DNA of 64,000 nucleotides from G963667915 sp965197385 (GCA_965197385.1 CBDANA010000008.1:1-64000), one strand, 5' to 3'; counted from the first letter of the stretch, positions 34,856-43,578 are shown. Program-made: numbers and translations. The notes: generated by a model from the sequence alone, not told the origin.

Positions 34856-34989
34856 CTGTTGCTACCCCGCCCTTATCTCGTTCTAACCAAACCGCTTAGA
34901 CTAGATATTCAGTGCCAGAGAGGTGCCAGCGTCAACATCGGCTGGAAGTATCTGGATGATTAGGGCTTAAGCTCTCTTCACCAACACTT

Positions 34990-35189
34990 GATGACGGAAG
35001 CACCGGACCGTCGCGCTGGACCCAGCGCCAGATGGTCGTGTGGTCCGCTTCCAGGCCGCGCTCGCGGAGCAGCTCTTCGACATCGCGGAACGAGAGCGAG
35101 TACCGAAGGTACCAGCGCACAGCACAAAGAATCAGCTCGGGCTCGGTTTGTCACCACTTGAAGATCGCCGGTCGGATTGCCTGCTTCAT
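34990..35189 (-). pseudogene. IS6-family transposase N-terminal remnant
   Basis: The minus strand starts MKQAIRPAIFKW, then an in-frame TGA (probably from CGA), then QTEPELILCAVRWYLRYSLS and FRDVEELLRERGLEADHTTI, the start of an IS6 transposase. The remainder is missing. It is only distantly related to the complete IS6 next to it. Confidence 0.75.
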
Positions 35190-35237
35190 GATCTCTTCAG
35201 GCTACCAGCCGCCGCTGGCCAACGTTGCAACGGCACA

Positions 35238-36016
35238 GTCAAGTTAACGAGTCCGGGACATACGAGGGCAGGCTAATCAGAGATCAGGCTGCCGTCACCG
35301 CGGTCCACACTGTGAACGCTCGTGCCCGCAACATTCGATGCTGAACCGATCTCAGCCGGTGCCGACCCACGCGAAACAGATTGTGAATGATGCCGTGAAC
35401 GTGCAAGAAACACTGCGCGTGGGCGGATGACGTGAAGCCGCGCATCTGACGCTCCCGTTGTCGCGTGGGTTGGTGCGACACTTCGGCCCGATTGTTCGCG
35501 TATCGCGTCGTGTCATGGGTGACCAAAGGCATGACGTCCCGATGGGCGACACGGTAGCTGCCCAACGTGTCGGTCACGAGCCGCACGGGTTCCTGTCGCT
35601 GACTGTTCAACAGTCGGCGGAAGAATCTCCGCGCTGCCCGCGCGTCCCGACGGGGTTGTACGAGGATGTCGATCAGATCACCGTCTTGATCCACCGCGCG
35701 CCAGAGATACTGGCGCTCACCGTTGATCGTCACGAAGACTTCATCCAGGAACCACGTATCGCCGAGTCGACCCTGTCGGCGCTTCAACTGCCGAGCGTAG
35801 TCGGGGCCGAATGTCCCGCACCACTGCCGAATGGTTTCGTACGACACGATGATTCCTCGTTCGGCCAGCAGATCCTCAACATCCCGGAAGCTCATGCAGT
35901 ATCTGTGGTAGAGCCAGACGGCATGGCTGATGATGTCGGGCGGAAAGCGATGCCGAAGGTAGCGGGGCCGGCGAGTGTTCATCCCGGCATTGTGCTGGGC
36001 GGAGAGTTAACTTGAC
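35238..36016 (-). mobile_element. IS6-family insertion sequence, copy 1
   Basis: Terminal repeats GTCAAGTTAAC lie at 35238-35248 and inverted at 36006-36016; the 779-bp size is normal for IS6. No 8-bp target duplication is visible. It cuts off a resolvase gene at its right side. Confidence 0.85.
35284..35982 (-). CDS. IS6-family transposase
   Basis: The 232-aa protein starts MNTRRPRYLRHRFPPDIISH and has the helix-turn-helix MSFRDVEDLLAERGIIVSYE plus the DDE core: DTWFLDEVFVTINGERQYLW, VTDTLGSYRVA and NNRAEVSHQPTRQRERQMRG. It is complete. Confidence 0.9.
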   Translation of the reverse strand: MNTRRPRYLRHRFPPDIISHAVWLYHRYCMSFRDVEDLLAERGIIVSYETIRQWCGTFGPDYARQLKRRQGRLGDTWFLDEVFVTINGERQYLWRAVDQDGDLIDILVQPRRDARAARRFFRRLLNSQRQEPVRLVTDTLGSYRVAHRDVMPLVTHDTTRYANNRAEVSHQPTRQRERQMRGFTSSAHAQCFLHVHGIIHNLFRVGRHRLRSVQHRMLRARAFTVWTAVTAA

Positions 36017-36172
36017 AATACCCGCGACGTCGTGGTAGATGTTGACGGCGTCGACGCCCGCGGCCTGCAGCGCATCGCGCGGTAGGTCCAGCGACTAGGA
36101 GCCGTCCGCCTTGGAGACGCGGGCGTAGCCGATCCGCCTGTGTCGTAAACGGTCGTTTGCGATACACGGGCG
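36017..36172 (-). pseudogene. Tn3-type resolvase N-terminal fragment with its upstream site
   Basis: The minus strand reads RRIGYARVSKADGS, an in-frame TAG, then LDLPRDALQAAGVDAVNIYH, the start of a serine resolvase of Tn3-type transposons, and is then cut by IS6. AGG stands where the start ATG should be. Just upstream (36140-36172) the palindromic TGTGTCGTAAACGGTCGTTT is likely part of its recombination site; a similar site at 40.84/42.58 kb is split by IS1182. Confidence 0.7.
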
Positions 36173-36289
36173 ATGGCCGAGGCGGTGCAGGTACCTACCG
36201 GCGCGCGGTGAAGCGGGCGACGAGGGCGTGATCCGCGCGGTTGAGGTCACGGTCCAGAGCGCGGCCGATGGTCGTCGGTCTGGGCGCCA

Positions 36290-36318
36290 TTGACTTAGGC
36301 GCCACTGACGTCTACGCT
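36290..36318 (+). promoter_or_regulatory. Promoter of the toxin-antitoxin pair, possibly leaderless
   Basis: TTGACT (36290-36295) and TACGCT (36313-36318) are separated by 17 bases, a near-consensus sigma-70 promoter. The predicted start of transcription falls within a few bases of the GTG at 36328, and no ribosome site precedes that GTG. Confidence 0.55.
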
Positions 36319-36327
36319 GTTTCTGAC

Positions 36328-36669
36328 GTGGGCCGCCTGCAAACCGTTGTGGAGACACCGGCCTACCTCAAGGCGGCCCGTGGCGTGCTATCTGACGCCC
36401 TCCGCGCGACAGTCGTCAATAGGGTGGCCGAGAATCCAGAGCTAGGCGTCCCGCTCGGTGGCGGTGTCCGAAAGGGCCGGGTCGCTCGTCTGGGACACGG
36501 GAAGAGCGTCGGGGCGCGCGTGGTGTTTCTGTTTGCCGGCGAGGACATTCCCGTGTTCCTGCTCACCGTCTTCGCCGAGAACGAGAAGGCGGATCTCAGT
36601 AACAGGGACCTGACGGCGTTGATCGCCACTGCGAAGGAGCTAGCCGCAGACTACAGGAGAGACCCATGA
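36328..36669 (+). CDS. RelE/HigB-like toxin
   Basis: The protein from GTG 36328 (113 aa) reads VVETPAYLKAARGVLSDALR, then GVPLGGGVRKGRVARLGHGK and VVFLFAGEDIPVFLLTVFA, the pattern of RelE/HigB-type toxins encoded with an XRE partner. The frame is open upstream to 36241, but the promoter at 36290 makes those starts unlikely. It overlaps the antitoxin gene by 4 bases. Confidence 0.8.
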   Translation: MGRLQTVVETPAYLKAARGVLSDALRATVVNRVAENPELGVPLGGGVRKGRVARLGHGKSVGARVVFLFAGEDIPVFLLTVFAENEKADLSNRDLTALIATAKELAADYRRDP

Positions 36670-36983
36670 CCAAGGCAGTCGATAAGATCAGGGCCGGGCT
36701 CGACGATGCGCGCGCCTACCTGCATGGTGATCACGCCGGGTTCGCCGTGCATGAAATCGAGGTGTCTTGTCCAGATGTTGTTGCGATCCGAAGCAAGACG
36801 GGGCTATCGCAACCGGCCTTTGCGAGGAGCATCGGCATTCCGCTCGGCACGCTCAAGAACTGGGAGCAGGGCCGCCGCCGGCCGGAGGGACCGGCGCGCG
36901 TGCTACTCGCGCTGATTGATAAACGGCCGGCGATTGTCCAAGAAGAGTTGGGCGCTGACTCGGAAACGGACGTGGGACCATAA
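36666..36983 (+). CDS. HigA/XRE-type antitoxin
   Basis: The 105-aa protein has a helix-turn-helix at residues 35-85: VVAIRSKTGLSQPAFARSIG, then IPLGTLKNWEQGRRRPEGPA. This is the usual partner of the upstream toxin type and is translationally coupled to it (ATGA). Confidence 0.88.
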   Translation: MTKAVDKIRAGLDDARAYLHGDHAGFAVHEIEVSCPDVVAIRSKTGLSQPAFARSIGIPLGTLKNWEQGRRRPEGPARVLLALIDKRPAIVQEELGADSETDVGP

Positions 36984-37025
36984 CAAGTTGGGTTGGAGTA
37001 AGTGACCATTGAAAATGGGAGAAAA

Positions 37026-37184
37026 ATGGAAAAATCAAAAGAACCGCTACCACGTTTGTCCGTGAAGTTGACGACGCCGCAGTCACAGCAGGTCTCCGAA
37101 GCTGCGAAGAAGGTTGACGAGACGGCTGAACGATTCGTGAAGAGAGCGGTCTCCGAAAGACTGAAGCGCCTGAAGAAAGCGTAA
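37026..37184 (+). CDS. Small basic protein, ribbon-helix-helix-like
   Basis: The 52-aa product reads PRLSVKLTTPQSQQVSEAAK, then KVDETAERFVKRAVSERLKR. The short strand followed by two helices suits a ribbon-helix-helix DNA-binding protein, such as an orphan antitoxin. GGGAG lies just before ATG 37026; a GTG at 37002 in the same frame is less likely. Base composition is more AT-rich than its neighbours. Confidence 0.55.
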   Translation: MEKSKEPLPRLSVKLTTPQSQQVSEAAKKVDETAERFVKRAVSERLKRLKKA

Positions 37185-37222
37185 GTTTCGTACGCGCAGG
37201 TGCGCGTGAGGGTTGCCAGGCG

Positions 37223-37402
37223 ATGCGGGTGACCAGCTGGAACTGCTTTCGCGGCGCCGACGTGTTACACGGCCTGTCGTTGCTGTCGCCGCTTCGCTCC
37301 GACCTGATTACGCTGCAGGAGTGCCGCCGGCCTGCCAGTGACAGCGCCTCGGTCATCTGGCGCGGTACCGATCCGCGTCAGGGGGTGGATGTGCATCACT
37401 GA
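37223..37402 (+). pseudogene. N-terminal fragment of an endonuclease/exonuclease/phosphatase protein
   Basis: The 59 codons read MRVTSWNCFRGADVLHGLSL, then LRSDLITLQECRRPA, the first strand (NC/N) and the metal-binding E of the EEP nuclease fold. The rest is missing, and it ends in unrelated sequence. It marks the right edge of the island. Confidence 0.6.
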
Positions 37403-37468
37403 GGCATGCGCATCGGCGCAAGGCTCGTAGAATCAGACGGAGCCGCCGGCGCGTTGCGCGTCCGCATC

Positions 37469-38476
37469 ATGCCCACTGTTCGAGTCGTGTCCCTGCTGAG
37501 TCTGGCGCTGCTCTACGGCTCCGCCGCGTCCGGACAGGCCCGGCCCACGGTTGTGGAGCGCGGCCCGGCGCCGATCTTCACCTCGGGCGTCGACATCGTG
37601 ACGATCAACGTTTCCGTGCGCGACGGCCGGGGACGCGTCGTCCGCGGCCTCGACGCATCGCAGTTCCGGCTCATCGACAGCGGCTTCGGACGCCCCATCG
37701 ACAGCGTCTTCCCGAGCGACGCGGCGTTGCGCATCGCCGTCCTAGTCGACGTGAGCGGGAGTATGGCCATCGACCGCAACATCGACCGGGCCTGGAGAGC
37801 GGTCGACCACATCGTCGACGCTCTGCAACCGGGTCGCGACGAGCTCGCGCTCTTCACCTTCGACACCGTCCTGCGCGAGGTGGTGCCGTTCACCACCGAG
37901 TTCGATCGGTTCGACGACATGACCGAGAAGGGCACGGAGAAGCCCTACGGCAAGACCTCGCTCTACGACGCGGTTGCCGACACCGCTACCCTCGTCGGCC
38001 AGTTCGGCAGCATCCACCACGCGCTGCTGGTGGTGACCGACGGCGTGGACACCGGCAGCCGGCGCACGGCGGAGGAGGTCTCGCGCGTGGCCAGCGAGGT
38101 CTCCGTGCCGGTTCACCTACTCACCGTGGGCGGTCCGCTCGACGTGCGCGACGGCGCCGGCGGAGCGGGCGGCACCGACAGCGCCGCGCTGACCGCAACC
38201 CTCGCCGATCTCGATCTCGCGCGCTGGACGGGCGGCAGCGTGCGGGCGACGAGCACGGGTGATGACGTGCGCGAGGCGCTCGCGCACGTGCTGGAGGGGC
38301 TGCGCTATCAGTACGTCGTGACGTTCAAGCCCGGTTTCCGGCGAGGCTGGCATCCGATCCGGATTCGAATGTCGGATAATGACTGGGCTGTGCAGGTCCG
38401 CAACGGCTACGTGGCGGGAAGGGCGCGACTGACTCGAAGAGGACACACGTTACTCAAGGAGGAACCATGCGGATGA
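37469..38476 (+). CDS. Exported VWA-domain protein (VWFA-related)
   Basis: From ATG 37469 the protein (335 aa) begins with a signal peptide (MPTVRVVSLLSLALLYGSAA) and then VDIVTINVSVRDGRGRVVRG, a segment typical of acidobacterial VWFA-related proteins, followed by a VWA domain with the MIDAS motif VLVDVSGSMAIDR, and TDGVDTGSRRTAEE. Such proteins are secreted or periplasmic metal-dependent adhesion proteins of unknown ligand. It overlaps the OmpA lipoprotein gene by 10 bases. An in-frame ATG lies upstream at 37406 but leaves no clear signal peptide. Confidence 0.85.
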   Translation: MPTVRVVSLLSLALLYGSAASGQARPTVVERGPAPIFTSGVDIVTINVSVRDGRGRVVRGLDASQFRLIDSGFGRPIDSVFPSDAALRIAVLVDVSGSMAIDRNIDRAWRAVDHIVDALQPGRDELALFTFDTVLREVVPFTTEFDRFDDMTEKGTEKPYGKTSLYDAVADTATLVGQFGSIHHALLVVTDGVDTGSRRTAEEVSRVASEVSVPVHLLTVGGPLDVRDGAGGAGGTDSAALTATLADLDLARWTGGSVRATSTGDDVREALAHVLEGLRYQYVVTFKPGFRRGWHPIRIRMSDNDWAVQVRNGYVAGRARLTRRGHTLLKEEPCG

Positions 38477-39132
38477 TGCTGAAGCAGGTCGCGTTGGTGG
38501 GAGTGGTCGCGCTGGTCGCGTCGGCGTGCGCGACTCGGGGCTTTGTACGCCAGGAAGCCGCGGCGGTCGACGCCAAGGTCGACACCCTGGCGGCCACGGG
38601 CGAGGAGACACAGGAGCGCACGCTTCAGAACGAGGAACAGATTGGCGTGGTCGACCAGCGCGCCCAAGCGGCCGGACAGGCGGCGGAGATGGGTCAGCAG
38701 GCGGCGGACGCTGCCGTCCAGGCCGCCGAGGCGGTCGGCATGCGCGTGGATGGGGTCGAGGAAGAGGCGCGGCGCTTCATGTTCGAGGTCACGCTCAACG
38801 AGCCGCAGGGCAGCTTCGAGCTCGGCCGGGCCGACTTGCCGGATGCCGCGCGCGCCCGGATCGATCAGCTGGTGGGCCAGATCCAGGCCGACCCCCAGAA
38901 CGTGTATTTCGAGATCGAGGGGCACACGGACTCGACCGGTTCGGAGCGCCGCAACATGCAGCTCGGCATGCAGCGCGCCGAGATGGTGAAGATATACCTG
39001 TACGACCAGCACAACGTGCCGCTGCACAGAATCAGCGTGCTGAGCTTCGGCGAAGATCGCCCGGCGGCACCGAACGACACCGCGGAAGGGCGGGCGCAGA
39101 ACCGCCGCGTCGTGATCCGGGTCCGGTCGTAG
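38467..39132 (+). CDS. OmpA-family lipoprotein
   Basis: The 221-aa protein has a lipoprotein signal (ALVASACATRG, lipobox cysteine near residue 21), a long helical stretch with repeated AAxAAxQAAEA-like sequence (residues 25-100) suited to a coiled coil, and a C-terminal OmpA domain: YFEIEGHTDSTGSERRNMQL then VLSFGEDRPAAPN, which binds peptidoglycan. It probably tethers the outer membrane to the wall. It is coupled to the VWA gene. Confidence 0.9.
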   Translation: MRMMLKQVALVGVVALVASACATRGFVRQEAAAVDAKVDTLAATGEETQERTLQNEEQIGVVDQRAQAAGQAAEMGQQAADAAVQAAEAVGMRVDGVEEEARRFMFEVTLNEPQGSFELGRADLPDAARARIDQLVGQIQADPQNVYFEIEGHTDSTGSERRNMQLGMQRAEMVKIYLYDQHNVPLHRISVLSFGEDRPAAPNDTAEGRAQNRRVVIRVRS

Positions 39133-39205
39133 CATCGAGAGGTGGGGGCGGGCCGCGTCAGCGCCCCGACCCCACCCGATCACCGGCCGGCGGACTTTCC
39201 TTCCG

Positions 39206-39231
39206 CCATCGGGCGCACCCGCGCCCGATGG
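39206..39231. terminator. Hairpin between convergent genes
   Basis: CCATCGGGCGC and its exact complement form an 11-bp stem with a 4-base ACCC loop, between the stops of the OmpA gene (39132) and the permease gene (39425). No T-run follows, but the position suggests a bidirectional terminator. The remaining 190 bases of the gap hold nothing recognisable. Confidence 0.55.
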
Positions 39232-39424
39232 TCCAGAGTACGGCCAGCAGCGAGCCCGTAGACCACCTCGAGCTGTGCTGGGAAGCGGAGCACATGCTCC
39301 CGAGTCGAGCGCGAATGTCCGATGTGTGTCTGGCAGGTGTCTCCCGTCTAAAACGGACTCGGTGTGAGTGCCGTTGTCAGCCGCTAGTCCGCGGCGGCCG
39401 TCATGCCACCTTTCGGGAAGGTCG

Positions 39425-40723
39425 TTACAGCCAAGCGAACTTCACGGCGAAGAGAAATGCCACCGCGATCAATGTCGGCGAACACTCACCTCGGCGTCCC
39501 GCCATCCCCTTGATCAAGACGTAGGTGAGGAAGCCGAGGCCGAGGCCGTCGGCAATGGAGAACGTCAACGGGATGGCGATCCCGGTCATGACGGCGGGGG
39601 CGGCCTCGGTGACGTCGCGCCAGTCCACCTCTGCCAGTGGTCGCACCATAAGACATGCGACATACAGGAGGGCGGCCGCCGTCGCCTGGGGTGGTATGGA
39701 CTCGGCCAGCGGCGCGAGAAAAAGGCAGGAGAGAAACAGCCCGGCGACCACAACTGCGGTCAGACCCGTACGCCCACCTGCGCTGACACCCGTTGCGCTC
39801 TCGATGTAGCTCGTCACCGGGGAGGTGCCGAGCAGGGTGCCGCCTATCGTGCCCGTCGAATCGGCGATCAGCGCTCTTTGCATGCCCGGTAGACGTCCGC
39901 CCTCGTCCAGAAGCTGCGCCTGGTGTGCGACACCGATGAGTGTCCCGGTCGTGTCGAACAGGTCGACCATGAGGAACGCGAGGATGACCGTAATCATGCT
40001 CGCCTGCAGCGCACCCGCGATGTCCAGGGCCAGCAGCGTCGGCGTCGGATCAGGTGGTAGCGACACGATGCCCTGCCACTCAGAGACACCGAGAGCGAGG
40101 CCGGCACCGGCGACACCCAGCATCCCGATGATCGCCGCGCCGGGCACACGGCGCGCCGACAGCGCCACGATGGTGCAGAAACCGAGCAGGGACAACACCG
40201 GCCCAGGCGTCATCAACTCACCGGCGGTGACCAGCGTCGCTTCGCTGGCTTGGATGATGCCGGCGTTCCGCAACGCGATGACCCCAAGCAAGAGGCCAAT
40301 CCCGGCCACGATGGCCAGTTGCAGTCCTTGGGGGATCGCTTCGAGGATCCAGCGTCGCACCGGCAGTATGCTGAGAATCAGGAACAGCACACCCGAGACG
40401 AAGACCGCGCCGAGCGCGACCTCCCACGTGTGGCCCAGACCGAGGACGACACCGTAAGCGAAGAACGCGTTGAGTCCCATGCCCGGCGCCAGCGCGATCG
40501 GGTAGTTGGCATACAGCCCCATCACCAGAGTGCTGAACGCAGCGGACAGACAAGTGGCAACGAACACCGCGTCGAACGGCATGCCAGCCTCGGAGAGGAT
40601 CTGGGGGTTGACAAAGGCGATATAGGCCATCGTCAGGAATGTCGTCACACCCGCCCTCACCTCTGTCCGCACGTCAGTGCCGCGCTGTGCCAAACTGAAG
40701 AAGCTTTCAAGCGTCGCGGCCAT
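39425..40723 (-). CDS. NCS2-family purine permease (AzgA-like)
   Basis: The 432-aa membrane protein begins FFSLAQRGTDVRTEVRAGVT and TFLTMAYIAFVNPQILSEAG, hallmarks of the AzgA (hypoxanthine/guanine/adenine:H+) branch, and has GMGLNAFFAYGVVLGLGHTW, FDTTGTLIGVA and GTSPVTSYIESATGVSAGGR, the conserved segment after TM8. About 12-14 membrane helices are expected. It imports nucleobases across the inner membrane. The gene is complete and stands alone. Confidence 0.92.
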   Translation of the reverse strand: MAATLESFFSLAQRGTDVRTEVRAGVTTFLTMAYIAFVNPQILSEAGMPFDAVFVATCLSAAFSTLVMGLYANYPIALAPGMGLNAFFAYGVVLGLGHTWEVALGAVFVSGVLFLILSILPVRRWILEAIPQGLQLAIVAGIGLLLGVIALRNAGIIQASEATLVTAGELMTPGPVLSLLGFCTIVALSARRVPGAAIIGMLGVAGAGLALGVSEWQGIVSLPPDPTPTLLALDIAGALQASMITVILAFLMVDLFDTTGTLIGVAHQAQLLDEGGRLPGMQRALIADSTGTIGGTLLGTSPVTSYIESATGVSAGGRTGLTAVVVAGLFLSCLFLAPLAESIPPQATAAALLYVACLMVRPLAEVDWRDVTEAAPAVMTGIAIPLTFSIADGLGLGFLTYVLIKGMAGRRGECSPTLIAVAFLFAVKFAWL

Positions 40724-40759
40724 GGGTTCCTCTAGTCGATTCTCGCTGGCTTCGCCGCA

Positions 40760-40840
40760 TTAGGCGCATCCGCCGCCCTGTCCATTCCTGGCGTCTGTCT
40801 CGGTGCCGTGCTTGATTTTGCGGGCGTAGCCGATCCGCAT
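40760..40840 (-). pseudogene. Resolvase start fragment
   Basis: ATG 40840 begins MRIGYARKIKHG; the first seven residues equal the start of Tn3-type resolvases, then unrelated sequence leads to a stop at 40760. The bases just upstream of this ATG are the resolvase site that IS1182 has entered. Confidence 0.5.
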
Positions 40841-40847
40841 GTGTCAT

Positions 40848-42582
40848 AAACGGCCCAGACCGTGTGAAAAGTCCAAGTCGTGGGTCGCTGATCCGGCAGC
40901 ATCGAGGCTTGAGCACGGTGGCGGGCTCGCGACCGCGGCGCCGATCAGTCGGGGCGTCAGTCGTGTCGGTCGCGTGAGGGACTGCTGCGATCGCCTGACG
41001 GCCAGATTCGGGCTGATTGTCGCCCTGGAAGCGGGCGAAATAGGGGTTCAGCCGGCTGCCGCGGCGATCATCGCGGGAAGTCCCGCGAGATTGATCGCGC
41101 GTCGCATGTTGTAGGCCAAGGCGGTGAGGCTGAACTCCCCGCGGACGTTGTCGAGTCGACGCGTCAGGAACGCGCCCTGGCCCATCCACTGCTTGATCGA
41201 CCCGAAGGGATGTTCGACGGACTCCCGACGACGGTCCATCACCTCGGGCCGAGCCGCGAGGCGAGCCGCCATCCGATCCATCGTGGCTTCGTTCTCGTAG
41301 CGGACGAGCCGTCGGTGGGTGCCTTTGGTGCATCGGTCGCGTCGATCGCAGGACCGGCAGGCTGCGCGATTACCGTAGCTGATCACCCAGATCCCGTCGC
41401 GGGTCTTGCCGGCCCTGCCCCGATACAAGGGCACCAGACGCTGGCCAGCCGGACAACGGTAGGTGTCGGTTGCGGCGTCGTACTGGAACTCGGACTTGGT
41501 AACGTGGCCGCTGCTCCTGGCTGGGCTTCTATCGGGCTTCGGCACGAAGGGCGTGATCCCCCCAGCTTCGCAGTCCTCCATGTCCTCGATCTTGTAGTAG
41601 CCGCCGTCCGCGACCGCATCGAGCTCGTCGACAGCGAGGTTCTGCCGCGCCGCGGTGGCCGTCTCCGCCAGCAGGCCGAGGTCCGAGACCTTGCTGTGGA
41701 CCTGCTGCTCGGCGATCAGGTTGTGCTTGCTGTCGACCGCGATCTGGACGTTGTAGCCCACGCCGACCCGTGTCCCGGAGTGCATCGACCGGGAGTCCGG
41801 ATCCGTAAGCGACAGCTGTGCCTCCCCGGTCTCGTCCAGCTTCTGCCGATGGCCCTCCAAGGTCTCCTTGCGTTTGCGGATCGACGCGATCTTGTCCTGA
41901 AGGTCCGCTACGGAGTTCCCTCCACCGCTGGCTGCGTTCGCATCGGCCTCGTTCATCTGTTCGAGGTAGCGTTCCAGCTGGTCGTCGATGCGCTGCAGGT
42001 CCCTCTTCAACGTGGCTCGCGTGAAGTTGCGGTCACGGTTGTTCACCGCCTTGATGCGCGTGCCGTCCACCGCGATCAACTCGCGCCCGTACAGGTCAAG
42101 TTCTCGGCATAGCCGCACGAACTCCCGAAAGACCTGCCGGAAGGCGCTCCGGTTGTCGCGGCGGAAGTCGGCGATCGTCTTGAAGTCGGGGCGAAGCTGG
42201 CGCAGCAGCCAGATCACCTCCAGGTTGCGGTGCGTCTCGACCTCCAGGCGCCGGCTGGACCGAACACGGTTGAGATACCCGTAGATGTAGAGCTTCAGCA
42301 GATCCGCAGGATCGTAGCCCGGGCGGCCCTTGTCGTTGGGCCGAACGCGCTGGAACCCCGTCTCCTCGAGATCGAGGCTATCGACGAAGGCATCAATGAA
42401 ACGGACCGGGTTGTCCGGCCCCACATAATCGTCCACAGCGTCGGGGAGAAGCAGAAGCTGGGAACGGTCTTCACCGGATATGTGTCCCATGCCGCATTTT
42501 ACCGAACGCCGTGGTGACTCGCCGCTGGCTGATCGACCCTAAGCACTCCTGTCGACGACTTTTCACACGGTCTGGGCCGTTT
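40848..42582 (-). mobile_element. IS1182-family insertion sequence
   Basis: Perfect 26-bp terminal repeats lie at 40848-40873 and 42557-42582 (core GACTTTTCACACGGTCTGGG). The 1735-bp element carries one transposase. The flanks, when joined, resemble the resolvase site at 36140-36172, showing the insertion target. Confidence 0.9.
41048..42490 (-). CDS. IS1182-family transposase
   Basis: The 480-aa protein has the N-terminal DUF772 domain (YGYLNRVRSSRRLEVETHRN, DFKTIADFRRDNRSAFRQVF), a DDE core (LIAVDGTRIKAV, DAVADGGYYK) and a cysteine-rich C-terminal domain (CRSCDRRDRCTKGTHRR) with late SVEHPFGSIKQWMG. It is complete and has matching ends. Confidence 0.92.
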   Translation of the reverse strand: MGHISGEDRSQLLLLPDAVDDYVGPDNPVRFIDAFVDSLDLEETGFQRVRPNDKGRPGYDPADLLKLYIYGYLNRVRSSRRLEVETHRNLEVIWLLRQLRPDFKTIADFRRDNRSAFRQVFREFVRLCRELDLYGRELIAVDGTRIKAVNNRDRNFTRATLKRDLQRIDDQLERYLEQMNEADANAASGGGNSVADLQDKIASIRKRKETLEGHRQKLDETGEAQLSLTDPDSRSMHSGTRVGVGYNVQIAVDSKHNLIAEQQVHSKVSDLGLLAETATAARQNLAVDELDAVADGGYYKIEDMEDCEAGGITPFVPKPDRSPARSSGHVTKSEFQYDAATDTYRCPAGQRLVPLYRGRAGKTRDGIWVISYGNRAACRSCDRRDRCTKGTHRRLVRYENEATMDRMAARLAARPEVMDRRRESVEHPFGSIKQWMGQGAFLTRRLDNVRGEFSLTALAYNMRRAINLAGLPAMIAAAAG

Positions 42583-42732
42583 GCAACACACGGGCAAAGG
42601 CGCCTTCCGACGCCCACCACCGTGTGTCGTATCCCGTGTCGGATTCTATGTCTTGCAGACGTCACGCGAAACAGCAGGGCTCGGAGACCTACCTTGGCCG
42701 TCGGCCAGGTCACGATCTTCGTGGTGCCAAGA

Positions 42733-43578
42733 CTACCGCTGCGCCCTCTCCAAAACACAATACCGATACAGCTTGAGCGACTCGCGCCAGTCTTCCGGAT
42801 AGGCCGCCACCACCTCACCCAATCCGTACTCCTCGGCAAGCCCGAAAAAAGACCCCGCTTCGGCGACCCTGAACGGCGCCTGCTCCTCGAAGACGGTCAG
42901 GTCGGGGAACCCGGTGGGGAACGAGGCGCCCATCGCCCGCTCCATGCCTTCGAGCCACCTGCGATCCTCGGGGTCCGCAGACTCGCGATTCTGCAGGTCC
43001 AGCGCGAAGTAGTCGAAGGCCATGCGGAACGAAGACATCGCGTCAGCCAGCCGGTTGAGGAACGGCATGATGCTCTCTGGAGGCAGGTACATGGTGTTGC
43101 CTTCCCATATGATCAGCGTCGGTGCGTGCGGGTCGAAGCCGAACTCGGCGAGGCCGCCGGGGACGTCAACCTCGAGGTAGTTGGCGAGGAGCGAGGGTGG
43201 CTGCGCGAGCGCGCTCCGCTCCAGGACCACGCGTTTGAATTCGAGAACGGCCTTCTGGTCGACCTCGAAGAACGCGACGTCCGGAACGCCGTACCTGTGG
43301 GCGCGCATGTCGAAGCCGCCGCCGAGCAGCACGACCTGGCGGGCCCCGTCCGCGATCCCGCGCTCGACGAAGCGGTTGAAGTAGCGGGTGCGGAAGCGGA
43401 CCATGGTCGTCGAATGGGGAAAGGCGACGTCCAGTTGCCGCGCCGCTCCTCGAGCGCGCTCGTTGGAGAACCATTCGGCGTACGGGTCGCTGAACAGAGG
43501 CTCCGGTCTTTCATTCTCCACTGCGCGAATGGATGCGATGACGAACGCGGTCGCCCCGATTTCGTTAATGTCGATCAT
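42733..43578 (-). CDS. LCM-family SAM-dependent methyltransferase
   Basis: From ATG 43578 (MIDINEIGATAFVIASIRAV) the 281-aa protein shows the PPM1/LCM family pattern: LFSDPYAEWFSNERAR, RFRTRYFNRFVERGIADGAR, VVLLGGGFDMRAHRYGVPDV for SAM binding, and IIWEGNTMYLPPESIMPFLN. Such enzymes methylate carboxyls or small molecules; the substrate is unknown. The frame is open to 43671, but that stretch is IS6 sequence. IS6 sits 45 bases upstream and may have displaced the native promoter. Confidence 0.88.
   Translation of the reverse strand: MIDINEIGATAFVIASIRAVENERPEPLFSDPYAEWFSNERARGAARQLDVAFPHSTTMVRFRTRYFNRFVERGIADGARQVVLLGGGFDMRAHRYGVPDVAFFEVDQKAVLEFKRVVLERSALAQPPSLLANYLEVDVPGGLAEFGFDPHAPTLIIWEGNTMYLPPESIMPFLNRLADAMSSFRMAFDYFALDLQNRESADPEDRRWLEGMERAMGASFPTGFPDLTVFEEQAPFRVAEAGSFFGLAEEYGLGEVVAAYPEDWRESLKLYRYCVLERAQR

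Noticed and set aside
1..37400. A complete prophage
   Set aside because: Integrases are present but there is no capsid, terminase, portal or tail gene; the region is an IS-rich island.
37406..37468. Upstream start of the VWA protein
   Set aside because: The later ATG gives a clear signal peptide, the earlier one does not.
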